NCBI RefSeq assembly: GCF_011077955.1
Contig: NZ_JAALBX010000003.1
Span: forward strand, 1 to 64,000
Length of the DNA stretch: 64,000 nt
Origin: Citrobacter freundii
GTDB taxonomy: Bacteria > Pseudomonadota > Gammaproteobacteria > Enterobacterales > Enterobacteriaceae
Direction of reading: 5' to 3'
In this document: in pieces, positions 1 to 10,877 of the stretch
Layout: each line of letters begins with the position of its first letter
Numbering within the stretch: the first letter of the stretch is position 1
The notes under the pieces: model-generated
Database searches by the model: none
The model's input: only the letters and a program-made list of their open reading frames with translations
Told to the model about the DNA's origin: nothing
Position numbers and translations under genes: made by a program

Positions 1-33
1 TTCAATCTGAGCCATGATCAAACTCTTCAATTT
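1..33 (-). rRNA. rrsC: 16S ribosomal RNA, 5' end only (partial)
   Basis: Read on the minus strand, bases 33 to 1 give the conserved 5' end of bacterial 16S rRNA: AAATTGAAGAGTTTGATC followed by ATGGCTCAG. The gene runs off the left edge of the window. The neighbour order rrs - yieP - hsrA - rbsR matches the rrnC operon of E. coli, so the symbol is by synteny. Identity as 16S rRNA is certain; the operon letter is inferred. Confidence 0.93.
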
Positions 34-160
34 AAGTTTGATGCTCGTGAATTAAACTTCGTAATGAATTACGTGTTCACTCAGAGACTTGATAATTCTA
101 TATGTACCCGAAGGTACTGAGATATCAATCCTGCGAGTGCCCACACAGATTGTCTGATAA

Positions 161-174
161 ATTGTTAAAGAGCA
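161..174 (-). promoter_or_regulatory. rrn leader boxA antitermination signal
   Basis: On the minus strand this reads TGCTCTTTAACAAT, the boxA of enterobacterial rRNA operons. It loads NusB/NusE and the antitermination complex on the nascent leader. It lies between promoter P2 and the mature 16S 5' end, as expected. Confidence 0.85.
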
Positions 175-204
175 GTGCCGCTTCGCTTTTTCTCAGCGGC
201 GCGG

Positions 205-239
205 GGTGCGTATATTACGACTTCCCGCTTCAGAGTCAA
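205..239 (-). promoter_or_regulatory. rrn promoter P2
   Basis: Minus-strand -35 TTGACT (239-234) and -10 TAATAT (217-212) are separated by 16 bp. A GC-rich discriminator follows, as in stringently controlled rRNA promoters. It lies about 120 bp downstream of P1. Confidence 0.85.
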
Positions 240-325
240 GCGTTTATTTTTCGCTTTTCTCTGCCGGCATCCCCGGAGGGAGCCTGCTGACCGGCCGGCC
301 TGTTCGCCGTTGTTCCGTGTCAGTG

Positions 326-385
326 GTGGCGCATTATAGGGAGTAATCAGAATCTGACAACCCCTGTTTTTAAAAAAAATGACTG
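326..385 (-). promoter_or_regulatory. rrn promoter P1 with UP element
   Basis: Minus-strand -35 TTGTCA (360-355) and -10 TATAAT (338-333) are 16 bp apart, followed by the GCGCCACC discriminator typical of growth-rate-controlled rrn P1 promoters. Just upstream (about 364-385) is a run of T and A residues in the position of the alpha-subunit UP element. The AT-rich stretch from 390 to 500 is where Fis sites lie in E. coli; I did not assign individual sites. Confidence 0.88.
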
Positions 386-513
386 ACCGTCTCTTTTTTA
401 TGCACATGACTCACTAATGCAGCAAATACACGGCGATTTGGTGTTTTTTGCATCGAATACGAAGTGCCGATGGCATACTACTTCTTAAAACATCTCTATA
501 AAGGGAATGCACA

Positions 514-1209
514 ATGCCTTTATCTGCACATCAATTAGCAGCTCAAAAGAATCTGTCTTATGTCCTTGCAGAGAAGCTGGCGCAACGAATTTTGAAAGGT
601 GAATATGCTCCTGGTACGATTTTGCCTGGTGAGATAGAGCTTGGCGAATTATTCGGGGTAAGCCGTACGGCGGTAAGGGAAGCGGTAAAAACATTAACCG
701 CGAAAGGCATGGTGCTTCCGCGTCCGCGTATTGGCACGCGTGTGATGCCGCAGAGCAACTGGAACTTTCTCGATAAAGAGTTATTAAGTTGGTGGATGAC
801 GCAGGACAACTTCTCGGACGTGATCACTTACTTTCTGGTTATGCGCACCAGCCTTGAACCCCAGGCTTGCGCGCTGGCCGCTCAACACGGCACGGCTTCA
901 CAGAAAGCAGCGCTTAAAAATACGATAAATGAAATGGTCGCGCTGGAAACCACCTTCGACAGGCAACGTTGGGTCGAAGTCGATGTGTCTTATCATGAGC
1001 AAATCTATGAGATGAGCGGTAACCCTTTCTTTATTTCCTTCGCGACCCTGTTTCACTCCATCTATTACAGTTACTTCTCTTCTATTACGCATAATGAAGT
1101 GATCAAACTCGACGTACATCAGAGAATTGCCGATGCCATCCTCAGGGGCGATGGTGAAAGCGCTTATTCCGCCTGCCGCGAATTGCTGCAGGAGCCCTAT
1201 AAACCCTGA
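514..1209 (+). CDS. yieP: GntR/FadR-family transcriptional regulator YieP
   Basis: This 231-residue protein has an N-terminal winged helix-turn-helix of the GntR type (about residues 15-80, with the motif [14 protein letters not shown]). A C-terminal all-helical FCD ligand-binding domain follows, with the metal-binding type pattern [16 protein letters not shown] near residue 155. It is the size and type of E. coli YieP. An AGGGA ribosome site precedes the ATG. It lies between the rrn operon and hsrA, reading away from the rRNA promoters and 19 bp ahead of hsrA, so the two are probably cotranscribed. The ligand is not evident from sequence. The DNA-binding role is secure by family. Confidence 0.9.
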   Translation: MPLSAHQLAAQKNLSYVLAEKLAQRILKGEYAPGTILPGEIELGELFGVSRTAVREAVKTLTAKGMVLPRPRIGTRVMPQSNWNFLDKELLSWWMTQDNFSDVITYFLVMRTSLEPQACALAAQHGTASQKAALKNTINEMVALETTFDRQRWVEVDVSYHEQIYEMSGNPFFISFATLFHSIYYSYFSSITHNEVIKLDVHQRIADAILRGDGESAYSACRELLQEPYKP

Positions 1210-1228
1210 TAGCTTTTATAAGGACGTC

Positions 1229-2617
1229 ATGATTAAAAAAGCTCGCAGTATGGCAGGACTGCCGTGGATTGCGGCGATGGCCTTTTTTATGCAGGCGCTG
1301 GACGCCACCATTCTTAACACCGCCTTGCCCGCTATCGCGCAAAGCCTCAATCGCTCTCCGCTGGCGATGCAGTCCACCATTATTAGTTACACCCTGACGG
1401 TGGCCATGCTTATTCCCGTCAGCGGCTGGCTCGCTGACCGTTTCGGTACCCGTCGGGTATTTATGATTGCGGTGATGCTGTTTACGTTGGGATCGCTTGC
1501 CTGCGCCGTTTCGCAAAGTCTGGGGCAGCTTGTGTTTTTCAGGGTAGTGCAGGGCGTCGGCGGGGCGATGATGATGCCGGTTGCCCGACTGGCATTATTG
1601 CGGGCCTATCCGCGTAGCGAATTACTTCCCGTTTTGAATTTCGTCACCATGCCGGGCCTGGTTGGGCCGATACTTGGGCCGGTCCTGGGCGGTGTGTTGG
1701 TTACCTGGGCCAGCTGGCACTGGATTTTCTTAATTAATATTCCCATTGGCCTTGCTGGCCTTTTATATGCGCGCAAGTACATGCCCAACTTTACAACGCC
1801 GCGCCGCGGGTTCGATATGGGCGGATTTTTACTGTTCGGGTTGAGTCTGGTCTTATTCTCAAGCGGGATGGAGTTATTTGGCGAAAAGCTTGTTGATACC
1901 TGGATTGCCGGCGCGGTAATCGCCTGCGGTCTGGTGTTGTTACTGACCTACATTCGCCACGCCCGGCGTCATCCCAGTCCGATCATTGCGCTCCCAATGT
2001 TTAAAACCCGCACTTTTTCCATCGGCATTGCAGGTAATATCGCCTCGAGGTTGGGCACCGGCTGCGTCCCCTTTTTAATGCCATTGATGTTGCAGGTGGG
2101 ATTTGGCTATCAGGCATTGATCGCAGGCTGCATGATGGCACCGACGGCTCTTGGCTCCATTCTTGGAAAATCGGTGGTGACCCAAATACTGCGACGCCTC
2201 GGCTACCGGAAAACACTGACAGGCATCACGCTCTTTATTGGTGTGATGATTGCCCAGTTCGCATTGCAATCTCCAGCGGAGCCGGTCTGGATGCTGATAT
2301 TACCGCTGTTCATCCTGGGGATGGCGATGTCGATACAGTTCACATCCATGAACACTATTACCCTTGCCGACCTCACCGATGAAAACGCCAGCAGCGGCAA
2401 TAGTATGCTCGCTGTCACTCAGCAGCTCTCCATCAGTCTTGGGGTTGCGGTGAGCGCGGCGGTATTGCGCTTTTATCAGAGCGATCAAACCACCAGCACT
2501 GTAGAGCAATTCCACAGCACCTTTATTACCATGGGGGCTATCACGCTCATCTCAGCACTGGTGTTTATGCTGCTACGCCCGAAAGATGGACGAAACCTGA
2601 TTAAGGAACGCCACTAG
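1229..2617 (+). CDS. hsrA: MFS exporter HsrA (DHA2 family)
   Basis: This 462-residue polytopic membrane protein belongs to the major facilitator superfamily, DHA2 (14-helix) drug:proton antiporter family. The loop 2-3 signature DRFGTRR and the motif [16 protein letters not shown] are visible. I chose the ATG at 1229 because AAGGA lies just upstream and the protein then begins [13 protein letters not shown]; an open frame extends further back into yieP but has no supported start. It matches E. coli HsrA/YieO, known as a high-copy suppressor of rspA. The substrate is unproven. It converges on rbsR with a 2-bp gap and no obvious terminator between them. Confidence 0.9.
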   Translation: MIKKARSMAGLPWIAAMAFFMQALDATILNTALPAIAQSLNRSPLAMQSTIISYTLTVAMLIPVSGWLADRFGTRRVFMIAVMLFTLGSLACAVSQSLGQLVFFRVVQGVGGAMMMPVARLALLRAYPRSELLPVLNFVTMPGLVGPILGPVLGGVLVTWASWHWIFLINIPIGLAGLLYARKYMPNFTTPRRGFDMGGFLLFGLSLVLFSSGMELFGEKLVDTWIAGAVIACGLVLLLTYIRHARRHPSPIIALPMFKTRTFSIGIAGNIASRLGTGCVPFLMPLMLQVGFGYQALIAGCMMAPTALGSILGKSVVTQILRRLGYRKTLTGITLFIGVMIAQFALQSPAEPVWMLILPLFILGMAMSIQFTSMNTITLADLTDENASSGNSMLAVTQQLSISLGVAVSAAVLRFYQSDQTTSTVEQFHSTFITMGAITLISALVFMLLRPKDGRNLIKERH

Positions 2618-2619
2618 GC

Positions 2620-3612
2620 TTACGACGAGCCGCGCGCTATCAGTTCAGGCGTTAATTGCAGGCGCTGCTGGGCAAGGTCTGGTTGCGCCATGCGATGAAT
2701 AACCACATCAAGAGCCAACTCACCCAGTTCGTCTTTCGGCTGATGAACGGTAGTTAGCGGCGGCGTCATATAACGCGCCAGCTCAATGTCGTCATACCCG
2801 ACCAGCGCCATATCTTTGGGGATACTCAGCCCGGCCTGGTAAAGCGCCTGATAGGCCCCAACTGCCATGGCATCGTTGCCAGTAAACACTGCTTCCGGCC
2901 GCTCCGGCAGTGCCAATAAAGCGTTCATGGCGCTTAAACCGCTGGAAAACTCGAAGTCGCCGGTTATCTCATAGCCGTCAGGAATAGCCAGCCCGGCGCG
3001 CGCCATCGCATTGCGATATCCTTCAAGTCGCAATCGAGACGGGGTTTTATCTAACGGTCCGGTAATGCAGGCGATGCGACGATAACCTTTATCAATCAAA
3101 TGTTGGGTCGCAATATCGCCGCCCAATAAAGAGTTGTCCTGAATGAGATCGCAGTCGCCGTCGAAAGGCGCCCAGTCCATCATCACAGTCGGTATAGACG
3201 GATATCGCGCGATGATTTCCGCCGAAGGTTGATGCGTTTCGGTACAGAGCAGCAACAGTCCATCGACGCGTTTTTGCAACAGCGTCTCCAGATTACTGTT
3301 CATGCGCTGTTCATCATCCTCGGTATTGCACAGTACCAGGCTATAGCCGCGCTCAAAACAACTCCGCTCAACGCCACGGACGATTTCTGAAAAGAAAGGG
3401 TTGCTACTGGCGGTGACCAGCATCCCAATGGTGCGGGTCTGGTTCAGCTTCAGGCTGCGCGCAAGCGCCGAGGGAGCGTAGTTGAGGGTTTTGACGGCGT
3501 CATTCACTTTTAAACGAATCGCCTCACTCACGAAGCGATCGTTATTAATGACGTGTGAAACCGTGGAGGTGGATACACCCGCGAGGCGAGCAACATCCTT
3601 CATCGTCGCCAA
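2620..3612 (-). CDS. rbsR: Ribose operon repressor RbsR (LacI family)
   Basis: This 330-residue LacI/GalR regulator begins [19 protein letters not shown], the N-terminal helix-turn-helix and hinge (residues 1-60). A periplasmic-binding-protein-like core for ribose follows. The length equals E. coli RbsR. It is the last gene of the rbs operon, 3 bp after rbsK, so repressor synthesis is coupled to operon expression. Its expected targets, two perfect CGAAACGTTTCG palindromes, are present in the rbsD promoter at 8473 and 8552. Ribose releases the repressor. Confidence 0.95.
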   Translation of the reverse strand: MATMKDVARLAGVSTSTVSHVINNDRFVSEAIRLKVNDAVKTLNYAPSALARSLKLNQTRTIGMLVTASSNPFFSEIVRGVERSCFERGYSLVLCNTEDDEQRMNSNLETLLQKRVDGLLLLCTETHQPSAEIIARYPSIPTVMMDWAPFDGDCDLIQDNSLLGGDIATQHLIDKGYRRIACITGPLDKTPSRLRLEGYRNAMARAGLAIPDGYEITGDFEFSSGLSAMNALLALPERPEAVFTGNDAMAVGAYQALYQAGLSIPKDMALVGYDDIELARYMTPPLTTVHQPKDELGELALDVVIHRMAQPDLAQQRLQLTPELIARGSS

Positions 3613-3615
3613 GGG

Positions 3616-4545
3616 TTACCCCTGCTGTTGTAAGAAAGCGTCTATCTCGTGACGCCATGGCACCGATGGCTGCGCGCCGCGACGAGTAACCGCGATAGCG
3701 GCGGCGGCATGGGCGAAACGGATCGCGTCAGGCAACGCCTTGTTTTCCAGTAAAGCGGTGACTAACGCTCCATTAAACGTGTCGCCTGCGGCAATGGTAT
3801 CGACGGCATCCACTTTAAATCCCGGCACGCGCTGGCCTTTGCCTTCATGGCTTGCCCATACGCCGCGGCTGCCTAACGTGATGATAACGGTACTAATGCC
3901 TTTATCATGCAGCCGTTGCGCCGCTTGTGCCGCGTCGTCATCAGTCTCGACCTTAACGCCCGTCAGCTTTTCCGCTTCGGTTTCATTGGGGGTAATAATA
4001 TCCACCAGGCCGAGCAGCTCATCGGAAAGCGCCCGCGCCGGAGCCGGATTTAAAATGACCGTGGTGTTATTCTGGTGAGCGATATTCGCGGCGGCCAAGA
4101 CACTTTCAACAGGTGATTCGAGCTGCATCAGCAGCGCAGATGCCTGAGCAATACGTTTGTGTTGCGCCGCTACGCGTTCCGGCGTCAGCGCGCTGTTCGC
4201 CCCGGCGCTAATGCCAATGACGTTCTCGCCTTCGGCATTAACAAAAATTAACGCCACGCCAGTCGATTCACCCTTAATCGTCGCCACGGGCGCAATATCA
4301 ATATTATCGCTGGCGAGCTGGGTACAAACCCGACGTCCGGTATCGTCATCGCCCACACAGGCGATAAACGCGATATCCGCACCGCTACGCCCGGCGGCAA
4401 CTGCCTGGTTCGCGCCTTTTCCGCCGAACGCCACTTGATACTGGCTACCCGTCAGGGTTTCACCCGGCTTGGGAAAAGATTCAAGATTAAGGATGTGATC
4501 GGCATTAATACTGCCCAGAACAACCAGCTTACCAGTAGTATTCAT
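3616..4545 (-). CDS. rbsK: Ribokinase RbsK
   Basis: This 309-residue PfkB-family sugar kinase phosphorylates ribose to ribose 5-phosphate in the cytoplasm after uptake by RbsACB. Visible motifs are the N-terminal GGKGANQAVAAGRSG and the C-terminal PfkB signature DTIAAGDTFNGAL with its catalytic Asp. I start at the second of two tandem ATGs (4545), which gives MNTTGKLVVLGSINADH and the E. coli length. The in-frame ATG at 4548 is almost equally possible. A strong hairpin lies between rbsB and rbsK. Confidence 0.95.
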   Translation of the reverse strand: MNTTGKLVVLGSINADHILNLESFPKPGETLTGSQYQVAFGGKGANQAVAAGRSGADIAFIACVGDDDTGRRVCTQLASDNIDIAPVATIKGESTGVALIFVNAEGENVIGISAGANSALTPERVAAQHKRIAQASALLMQLESPVESVLAAANIAHQNNTTVILNPAPARALSDELLGLVDIITPNETEAEKLTGVKVETDDDAAQAAQRLHDKGISTVIITLGSRGVWASHEGKGQRVPGFKVDAVDTIAAGDTFNGALVTALLENKALPDAIRFAHAAAAIAVTRRGAQPSVPWRHEIDAFLQQQG

Positions 4546-4566
4546 CATCGGATGTCCAGTCAAAAT

Positions 4567-4588
4567 GCGCCACCCGGTTGGGTGGCGC
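4567..4588 (-). terminator. Intercistronic hairpin between rbsB and rbsK
   Basis: A perfect 9-bp GC-rich stem (GCGCCACCC / GGGTGGCGC) with a 4-base loop is followed on the minus strand by ATTTTG. It sits between the periplasmic binding protein gene and the kinase gene. It probably stops some transcripts or protects the rbsB mRNA 3' end, giving more RbsB than RbsK. The T-tract is too short for a full terminator. Confidence 0.6.
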
Positions 4589-4627
4589 GATGCCCTGCTT
4601 TTCTTTTTACTTTATGAGACGCGCGTA

Positions 4628-5515
4628 TTACTTGGTGACCAGTTTCAGCTCAACCGGAATTTGCTTCTCAACTTTTTCGCCTTTCAGCACTTTGTCTGCC
4701 GTTTCAACACCGATAACACCGATTTTATCAGCCATCTGAGCGACGGTAGCGCCTAACTTGCCGCCTTCAACTGCTTTCACACCGTCAGCGGTGCCGTCAA
4801 AGCCGACCACCAGCACGTCGGTTTTACCGGCCGTTTGCAATGCACGTAACGCGCCCAGCGCCATTTCATCGTTCTGCGCGAAAACCGCTTGCACGTCCGG
4901 GTGAGCAGTCAGCAGGTTTTGCATGACGTTCAGGCCTTTGGTGCGATCAAAATCAGCCGGTTGGCTCGCCAGTACGGTAAATTTGTGGGCCGCAGTAGCC
5001 TGTTTGAAACCTTCGCCACGCTCACGGGCAGCGGATGCGCCAGCGATACCTTGCAGCTCAATCACTTTCGCGCCGTCACCGAGTTTTTTGGCGATGAAGT
5101 CACCGGCCATTTTGCCGCCCGCTACGTTATCAGACGCAACATGGCTCACAACCTCGCCTTTAGAAGCCATACGGTCCAGGGTGATGACCGGGATTTTCGC
5201 CTGGTTAGCCATCTTCACGGCATTGCCTACAGCATCGGAGTCGGTTGGGTTGATAAGTAGCAGCTTAGTACCGCGAACCGTCAGATCCTGAACGTTAGCG
5301 AGCTCTTTAGCCGGGTTGTTCTGGGAATCCAGCACCACCAGGTTATACCCCAGTTTATCGGCTTCTTTCTGCGCGCCATCTTTTAAAGACACAAAGAACG
5401 GGTTATTCAAGGTGGAGATAACCAGCGCGATCGTGTCTTTCGCCATGGCGTTAGCGCTTACGGTGGCGCTTAACGCAACAGCAGAAACCAGGGTAGCCAG
5501 TTTTTTCATGTTCAT
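4628..5515 (-). CDS. rbsB: Ribose-binding periplasmic protein RbsB
   Basis: This 295-residue substrate-binding protein of the ribose ABC transporter has a Sec signal peptide (residues 1-25, cleaved after NAMA) and the two-lobed sugar-binding fold. In E. coli it also delivers ribose to the chemoreceptor Trg. The N-terminal half is almost the E. coli sequence, while the stretch around residues 125-160 and the last 30 residues differ more (for example, it ends in LVTK). It lies 26 bp after rbsC in the operon. Confidence 0.95.
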   Translation of the reverse strand: MNMKKLATLVSAVALSATVSANAMAKDTIALVISTLNNPFFVSLKDGAQKEADKLGYNLVVLDSQNNPAKELANVQDLTVRGTKLLLINPTDSDAVGNAVKMANQAKIPVITLDRMASKGEVVSHVASDNVAGGKMAGDFIAKKLGDGAKVIELQGIAGASAARERGEGFKQATAAHKFTVLASQPADFDRTKGLNVMQNLLTAHPDVQAVFAQNDEMALGALRALQTAGKTDVLVVGFDGTADGVKAVEGGKLGATVAQMADKIGVIGVETADKVLKGEKVEKQIPVELKLVTK

Positions 5516-5541
5516 AGTCAGATGTCCTGTAGAGTAATAAG

Positions 5542-6507
5542 TTACTGCTTTTTGTTGTCTACCAGCACCGCCAGCAAAATAACCACTGCTTTAACGATCA
5601 TCTGGTAATAGGAAGAAACACCTAATAAATTCAGTCCGTTGTTCAGGAAGCCCAGGATCAGCGCACCGATAAGCGTGCCCACGATGCGCCCTTTACCGCC
5701 CGCGAGGCTGGTACCACCGAGCACGACCGCGGCGATAGCGTCCAGTTCATAGCCCGTACCGGCGGTCGGTTGCGCAGACGACAGGCGCGCGACCTCGATT
5801 ACCCCGGCCAATGCGGCCAGCATACCCGACAGCGAATATACGATAATTTTGACTTTATTGACGCTAATACCCGACAGACGCGTCGCCGCTTCGTTGCCGC
5901 CCAGCGCATATATATAACGACCGAGGCGGGTGTGATGAAGCATATACCAGGCAGCAATAAACACGACCGCCATGATCCAGACCGGCGTCGGGATACCCAG
6001 CGGGCGACCGATACCGAACCAGCCAAACAGATCGGCGTTATCAGAAAAACCGGTATTGATAGGGCTGCCGTCGGTGTACACCATCGTGACGCCACGCAAC
6101 AGCAGCATCATCACCAGGGTGGCGATAAACGCCTGTACGCGGCCTTTAGCAACAATAACCCCAGTCACGCCGCCAATTGCCGCGCCGAGCGCCAGCGCGC
6201 CTGCAACGGCCACCAGCGCATTCACCTCAACGCCGACCAATGAGGCGGCGACAGCGCCGGTTAACGCCAACAGTGAACCGACGGACAGGTCGATGCCTGA
6301 GGTGAGAATAACCAGCGTCATGCCGACCGCCATAATGGCGTTCACCGACGTCTGCTGCAAAATGTTGAACAGGTTATTAACGGTAAAGAAGTTCGGGCTC
6401 ATGGTGGACACCACCGCGATCAGCACCAGCAGGGCAATCAGAGATTTTTGCTCTAATAACCAGGCTTTGGTGAAATAACGACGGCCAGTGACAGTCTGGG
6501 TACTCAT
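5542..6507 (-). CDS. rbsC: Ribose ABC transporter permease RbsC
   Basis: This 321-residue inner-membrane permease is built of about ten hydrophobic segments. It carries the BPD_transp_2 motif GIDLSVGS near residue 70 and the EAA-like contact loop [16 protein letters not shown] near 245. It forms the channel of the RbsA2C2 importer that takes ribose from RbsB. The length is identical to E. coli RbsC. It starts 4 bp after the rbsA stop codon, so translational coupling is likely. Confidence 0.96.
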   Translation of the reverse strand: MSTQTVTGRRYFTKAWLLEQKSLIALLVLIAVVSTMSPNFFTVNNLFNILQQTSVNAIMAVGMTLVILTSGIDLSVGSLLALTGAVAASLVGVEVNALVAVAGALALGAAIGGVTGVIVAKGRVQAFIATLVMMLLLRGVTMVYTDGSPINTGFSDNADLFGWFGIGRPLGIPTPVWIMAVVFIAAWYMLHHTRLGRYIYALGGNEAATRLSGISVNKVKIIVYSLSGMLAALAGVIEVARLSSAQPTAGTGYELDAIAAVVLGGTSLAGGKGRIVGTLIGALILGFLNNGLNLLGVSSYYQMIVKAVVILLAVLVDNKKQ

Positions 6508-6511
6508 TCTC

Positions 6512-8029
6512 TTACTCCTGCTCTTCGTGCTGAGAAAGGCGGTTTAACTTGCCAACAGCCGCCGCCATCAGCACTTCCTGAGTGGCCTGCTCGCGCGTAA
6601 ACTCGCCGCCGAGATGCCCCTCGTGCATTACCATGATGCGATCGCTCATGCCCAACACTTCCGGCATCTCTGACGAGACCAGGATGATGCTTAAGCCATC
6701 AGCTTTAAACTGGTTGATTAACTGGTAGATCTCTTTCTTCGCGCCAACGTCAACGCCGCGAGTCGGCTCGTCAAGGATCAGTACTTTTGGCCGGGTCATC
6801 AGGCCGCGGGCAATCGCCACTTTCTGCTGATTACCGCCAGAAAGCAGCCCGATGGGCTGATCCATTGATGGCGTTTTGACATTAAACAGTCGGATAAAGT
6901 CGCTGACCGCTTGCTGCTCATCCTGATGTTTCAGGCTGCCGCCATTGCGGCTGAAATAACGCAGCGCCGTCAGTGACATATTTTCCTTCACTGACATCCC
7001 CAGCACGAGACCATCGCGCTTGCGATCCTCAGAAATGTAAACGATGCCGTTGGCCAGCCCATCCTGCGGTGAGCGGGTCACCACTTCATGACCATCAAGA
7101 GTTACGTGGCCGCTGGTACGCGGCAGCGCGCCGTACAGAACCTTCATCAGCTCGGTACGCCCGGCGCCCATCAAGCCAGCGACGCCCAGAATTTCACCTT
7201 TACGTAAATTAAAGGAGACGTTGTTCACGCCGGGGCCGCACAAATTATCGACTTTAAGACGTATCTCGCCGGGTGCTTTGTCCAGGTGCGGGTACTGGTC
7301 CTCAAGCTTACGGCCCACCATCATCTCGATCAGCGAATCTTCAGTCAGCGTCGCCACCTCGCGCTCGGCGATAAATTGCCCGTCGCGAAATACCGTCACG
7401 TCATCGCAGATCTCAAAAATCTCTTTCATACGGTGAGAGATATAAACGATGCCGCGCCCCTGGGCTTTCAGTTCGCGGATCACGCGAAACAGCGAGTCGG
7501 TTTCGGTATCCGTCAACGCGTCGGTAGGTTCGTCCATGATGATGACTTTGGATTCGAAGCTCAGCACCTTGGCAATTTCCACCATTTGCTGATCGCCGAT
7601 AGACAACTCACCCACCAGCCGGTGACTGTTAAAGCGCAGGTTGAGTCTGGCGAGCAGCTTGTCGGCTTCGGCATACATCGTTTTCCAGTCGATACGACCA
7701 AATCGGTTAACGAATTCACGCCCAAGAAAGATATTTTCAGCGATAGTGAGCTGCGGGATCAGGTTAAGTTCCTGATGAATAATGCCGATGCCCGCTTCCT
7801 GAGAGGATTTCGGGCCGGTAAAGGTGGTTTCTTGCCCCAGCCATTTGAGTGAGCCTGCATCGCATTGATAGATGCCGGTCAGCACTTTCATCATGGTGGA
7901 TTTACCGGCGCCATTTTCGCCGACCAATGCCATTACGCGGCCTGGATAAACGTTCAGCGCCGCGCCGGAAAGGGCTTTCACACCGGGGAATGACTTATCA
8001 ATCCCCTTGAGTTGAAGTAGTGCGTCCAT
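6512..8029 (-). CDS. rbsA: Ribose ABC transporter ATP-binding protein RbsA
   Basis: This 505-residue tandem ATPase has two ABC domains. The first has Walker [10 protein letters not shown] (about 38-46), signature LSIGDQQ and Walker [12 protein letters not shown]. The second has the degenerate Walker A-like GLMGAGRTE, signature LSGGNQQ and Walker [13 protein letters not shown]. This two-domain form with a degenerate second P-loop is standard for sugar importers of this class. It is slightly longer at its C terminus than E. coli RbsA (501). It starts 7 bp after the rbsD stop. Confidence 0.96.
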   Translation of the reverse strand: MDALLQLKGIDKSFPGVKALSGAALNVYPGRVMALVGENGAGKSTMMKVLTGIYQCDAGSLKWLGQETTFTGPKSSQEAGIGIIHQELNLIPQLTIAENIFLGREFVNRFGRIDWKTMYAEADKLLARLNLRFNSHRLVGELSIGDQQMVEIAKVLSFESKVIIMDEPTDALTDTETDSLFRVIRELKAQGRGIVYISHRMKEIFEICDDVTVFRDGQFIAEREVATLTEDSLIEMMVGRKLEDQYPHLDKAPGEIRLKVDNLCGPGVNNVSFNLRKGEILGVAGLMGAGRTELMKVLYGALPRTSGHVTLDGHEVVTRSPQDGLANGIVYISEDRKRDGLVLGMSVKENMSLTALRYFSRNGGSLKHQDEQQAVSDFIRLFNVKTPSMDQPIGLLSGGNQQKVAIARGLMTRPKVLILDEPTRGVDVGAKKEIYQLINQFKADGLSIILVSSEMPEVLGMSDRIMVMHEGHLGGEFTREQATQEVLMAAAVGKLNRLSQHEEQE

Positions 8030-8036
8030 GTCGGCC

Positions 8037-8456
8037 TCAGAAGGTTACGCCGGCACAGAGAATAATATTCGCATACGGGGAGCATTCTCCGCTGCGAATA
8101 ACCGCCTGACTGGAAGCGGTATTTATTTTGAACTGTTCATGCGTGATGTAACGAATTTCAATGGTGTTTCCCTGGTGCTGTTGCAGTTGCTCAATATGGC
8201 TGAGCAACGTTTCATGGAGCTGCGGATTGTGTTGTTTAATTTCCAGCGCAAGGATCGCCGCTTCAACCTGCATCTCGGCAGTTACCACATCCAACACCTG
8301 CATAAAGGTGGGGACGCCCTGAGTCAGCGCCAGATCGACACGCTCAGTCGTTTTAGGGACAGGTAACCCGGCATCACATACCACCAGCGTATCGGTATGA
8401 CCGAGACGTGAGATGACCCGAGAGATATCAGAATTAAGAACGGTGCCTTTTTTCAT
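8037..8456 (-). CDS. rbsD: D-ribose pyranase RbsD
   Basis: This 139-residue protein of the RbsD/FucU mutarotase family interconverts beta-pyranose and furanose forms of ribose so that RbsK can use it. It begins [22 protein letters not shown], where the family's catalytic histidine (His20) is visible. The length equals E. coli RbsD. It is the first gene of rbsDACBKR and follows two RbsR operators. Confidence 0.95.
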   Translation of the reverse strand: MKKGTVLNSDISRVISRLGHTDTLVVCDAGLPVPKTTERVDLALTQGVPTFMQVLDVVTAEMQVEAAILALEIKQHNPQLHETLLSHIEQLQQHQGNTIEIRYITHEQFKINTASSQAVIRSGECSPYANIILCAGVTF

Positions 8457-8470
8457 GTCTTTGCTCCACT

Positions 8471-8486
8471 AGCGAAACGTTTCGCT
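8471..8486 (-). promoter_or_regulatory. RbsR operator, promoter-proximal
   Basis: AGCGAAACGTTTCGCT is a perfect 16-bp palindrome around the LacI-family core CGAAACGTTTCG. With flanking CCAC and GTGG it makes an almost complete 26-bp palindrome. It lies 15 bp upstream of the rbsD start, where bound RbsR would block transcription. Confidence 0.85.
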
Positions 8487-8550
8487 GGTGGTAGTGTAGA
8501 GAATAAGACGAGCAGGAAACAATCGGTGCGTTATAGAATTGTGATCACCA

Positions 8551-8564
8551 TCGAAACGTTTCGC
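8551..8564 (-). promoter_or_regulatory. Second RbsR operator, upstream
   Basis: The same 12-bp core CGAAACGTTTCG is repeated exactly at 8552-8563, 79 bp from the first copy centre to centre. Next to it (8540-8550) is TGTGATCACC, which resembles half of a CRP site. Two equal operators suggest looping by the tetrameric or paired repressor; this is inference. Confidence 0.75.
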
Positions 8565-8595
8565 TGATTAACGTTACAGAACCCTGAAAAGCAAA

Positions 8596-8618
8596 GCGCC
8601 CCTTCACTGAAGGGGCGC
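8596..8618 (-). terminator. Rho-independent terminator of kup
   Basis: A 9-bp stem GCGCCCCTT / AAGGGGCGC with a 5-base loop lies 7 bp past the kup stop. It is followed on the minus strand by TTTGCTTTTC. Confidence 0.75.
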
Positions 8619-8624
8619 GGCGTT

Positions 8625-10493
8625 TTAAATTTCCACTTGTGTACCGAGTTCGATAACCCGGTTAGGCGGGATTTCAAACTGGTCAGGCGCGCGCAGCGCA
8701 TTACGCTGCAACAGGAGGAACAGCTTACCGCGCAAGCGCAGATACCAGGGCCGCTTGCCAATAATCAGCGACTCATGGGACATAAAGAACGACGTCTCCA
8801 TCATCCGGCAGCTCAGCCCTTCCAACCCACAGCGATGGAAGACTTCTTCCACATTTGGCGTTTCGCGCCAGCCGTAACTGGCTACCACGCGCCAGAAGGT
8901 TGGCGAAAGCTGCTCAATCGACACGCGGCGAACATTGTGGACATACGGCGCATCTTCCGTACGCAGCGTTAACAGGATCACCCGCTCATGCAGCACCTTA
9001 TTGTGCTTGAGGTTATGCAGCATGGCGAACGGGATGACGTTTAACGCACGAGACATATATACCGCAGTGCCTGGCACGCGCACCGGCGGCGATTTTTCCA
9101 GCGAAGCGATCATCGCTTCCAGGGAATTACCGTGCTCATGCATACGGCGTAACAGGCGGAACCGCTCGCTTTTCCAGGTGGTCATGATAAGGAACATCAC
9201 CAGGCCCAGCGTTAACGGCAACCAGCCGCCGGAGAGCAGTTTTTCAAGGTTCGCAGAGAACAGCGGCACATCGATAAACAAAAATGCGATGCACATCAGC
9301 CCAACCAGAATCTTATTCCAGTGCCAGTTTTTATTCGCAACGGTTGTGAACAGGATAGAGGTCAACACCATGGTGCCCGTTACCGCAATACCGTACGCCG
9401 CCGCCAGATTACTGGAGTGCTCAAAACTGACGATAACAATGACCACCGCGAAATAGAGCAGCCAGTTAATTGCCGGAATATAAATCTGCCCCGACTCCAT
9501 CTCTGAGGTATGGATGATGCGCATCGGTGAGAGATAACCCAGACGAACGGCCTGACGCGTCAGAGAGAACACACCTGAAATCACCGCTTGCGAAGCAATC
9601 ACTGTCGCCATCGTCGCGATAATCAAAAGCGGGATCAGCGCCCAGTCGGGAGCCAGCAAAAAGAACGGGTTTTTAATGGCTTCCGGCGTCTTTAACAGCA
9701 GCGCGCCCTGACCAAAATAGTTAAGCACAAGCGACGGCAAGACCACGCTAAACCAGGCGATACGAATTGGCAGTTTGCCGAAGTGGCCCATATCCGCATA
9801 CAACGCCTCAACGCCGGTAATCGACAACACCACGGCGCCCAGCGCAAAGAACGACACCGTTTTATATTCAACGAAGAAATGCACAGCCCAGGCGGGATTC
9901 AACGCCTGTAGTACTTCCGGGTTCGCGATAATACTGCGCGCGCCTAAAACCGCCAGAATCAAAAACCAGGCAAGCATAATTGGCGCGAATAACTTCCCTA
10001 CCATGCCGGTGCCATGCTTTTGGATCATAAACAGCAGCGTCAGGACGATAATCGACAACGGCACGATATAGGGATCAAGCGATGGCGCGGCGATTTCCAG
10101 CCCTTCGATGGCCGACATGACTGAGATGGCCGGGGTTATGACGACCTCACCATAAAAGAAACTGCCGCCAATAAGCCCCAGAATGACAAGCCATGACGTC
10201 GCTTTTGCCGACGTGTTGCGTCCGGCAAGCGACATTAACGTCAGGATCCCGCCTTCACCCGCGTTATCGGCGCGCATGACGAAGGTCAGGTATTTAATGG
10301 AAACAACAAAAACCAGCAGCCAAAAAATCAGGGAAAGAAACCCGAATACGGCATCGCGTTCAATGCCAAAACCGAACTGGCCGGAAAGACACTCTCTTAA
10401 TGTATAAAGTGGGCTGGTACCGATATCACCGTACACCACCCCTATCGCCGCAAGCGTTATCGCCGGCAGCGGTTGTTTATTATCAGCGCTCAT
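8625..10493 (-). CDS. kup: Low-affinity potassium transporter Kup
   Basis: This 622-residue K+:H+ symporter of the KUP/HAK/KT family has about 12 membrane segments in the first 430 residues and a soluble C-terminal domain. The N-terminal signature [17 protein letters not shown] and the segment [11 protein letters not shown] are conserved. The length is identical to E. coli Kup, the constitutive transporter important in acid and high-osmolarity media. It is a monocistronic gene divergent from ravA, with its own terminator. Confidence 0.97.
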   Translation of the reverse strand: MSADNKQPLPAITLAAIGVVYGDIGTSPLYTLRECLSGQFGFGIERDAVFGFLSLIFWLLVFVVSIKYLTFVMRADNAGEGGILTLMSLAGRNTSAKATSWLVILGLIGGSFFYGEVVITPAISVMSAIEGLEIAAPSLDPYIVPLSIIVLTLLFMIQKHGTGMVGKLFAPIMLAWFLILAVLGARSIIANPEVLQALNPAWAVHFFVEYKTVSFFALGAVVLSITGVEALYADMGHFGKLPIRIAWFSVVLPSLVLNYFGQGALLLKTPEAIKNPFFLLAPDWALIPLLIIATMATVIASQAVISGVFSLTRQAVRLGYLSPMRIIHTSEMESGQIYIPAINWLLYFAVVIVIVSFEHSSNLAAAYGIAVTGTMVLTSILFTTVANKNWHWNKILVGLMCIAFLFIDVPLFSANLEKLLSGGWLPLTLGLVMFLIMTTWKSERFRLLRRMHEHGNSLEAMIASLEKSPPVRVPGTAVYMSRALNVIPFAMLHNLKHNKVLHERVILLTLRTEDAPYVHNVRRVSIEQLSPTFWRVVASYGWRETPNVEEVFHRCGLEGLSCRMMETSFFMSHESLIIGKRPWYLRLRGKLFLLLQRNALRAPDQFEIPPNRVIELGTQVEI

Positions 10494-10877
10494 AGACTAA
10501 TCTTTTGTTGGAAAACAGATGTGTGCTTAGTCCCTTGGCCCACAAAAAGCGCACAGTATGCACGATTAATTGCAAAATCGTACCCCTAAATGGGTTCCGG
10601 CGTATCAGCGTCAAAAATATGGGTAACGTTGTACCTCTTTTGGACGATAACCAGAGCATTCGACTCCAGTTATTGCGAGTTACATTATTATCGTTTTATA
10701 CAGGACTACCTGACGTTTACCATAACGGGCGTTGGCCTTGAAAATGTATAAAAGCAGACAGCATGCCCCCCATTTGAAAAGCGCCCGCGCCGGGTTCGGG
10801 GTAGATCTCGCCCATGTGTCTGCAGGTATATAATTGCACCATAAGCCGTTTCCTCAGAGTAAGGACGCAAATTAATT
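10494..10877. other. Divergent kup / ravA control region
   Basis: This stretch of 384 bp has no convincing gene. A good -10 hexamer TATAAT is at 10829-10834, about 45 bp upstream of the ravA ATG. There is no clear -35 box 17 bp before it, which would fit the sigma-S dependence reported for ravA-viaA in E. coli. The kup promoter must lie in the left half; I could not pick a convincing hexamer pair. Confidence 0.4.

Noticed and set aside
165-407. Minus-strand ORF of 80 aa in the rrn leader
   Set aside because: It spans rrn P1/P2 and leader; composition and position match rRNA promoter DNA, not a gene.
1127-1228. Longer N terminus for hsrA
   Set aside because: It would overlap yieP and lacks a ribosome site; the ATG at 1229 has AAGGA and matches the family N terminus.
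3740-4078. 112-aa plus-strand ORF inside rbsK
   Set aside because: Ser/Pro/Val-rich antisense shadow of rbsK; no ribosome site or known domain.
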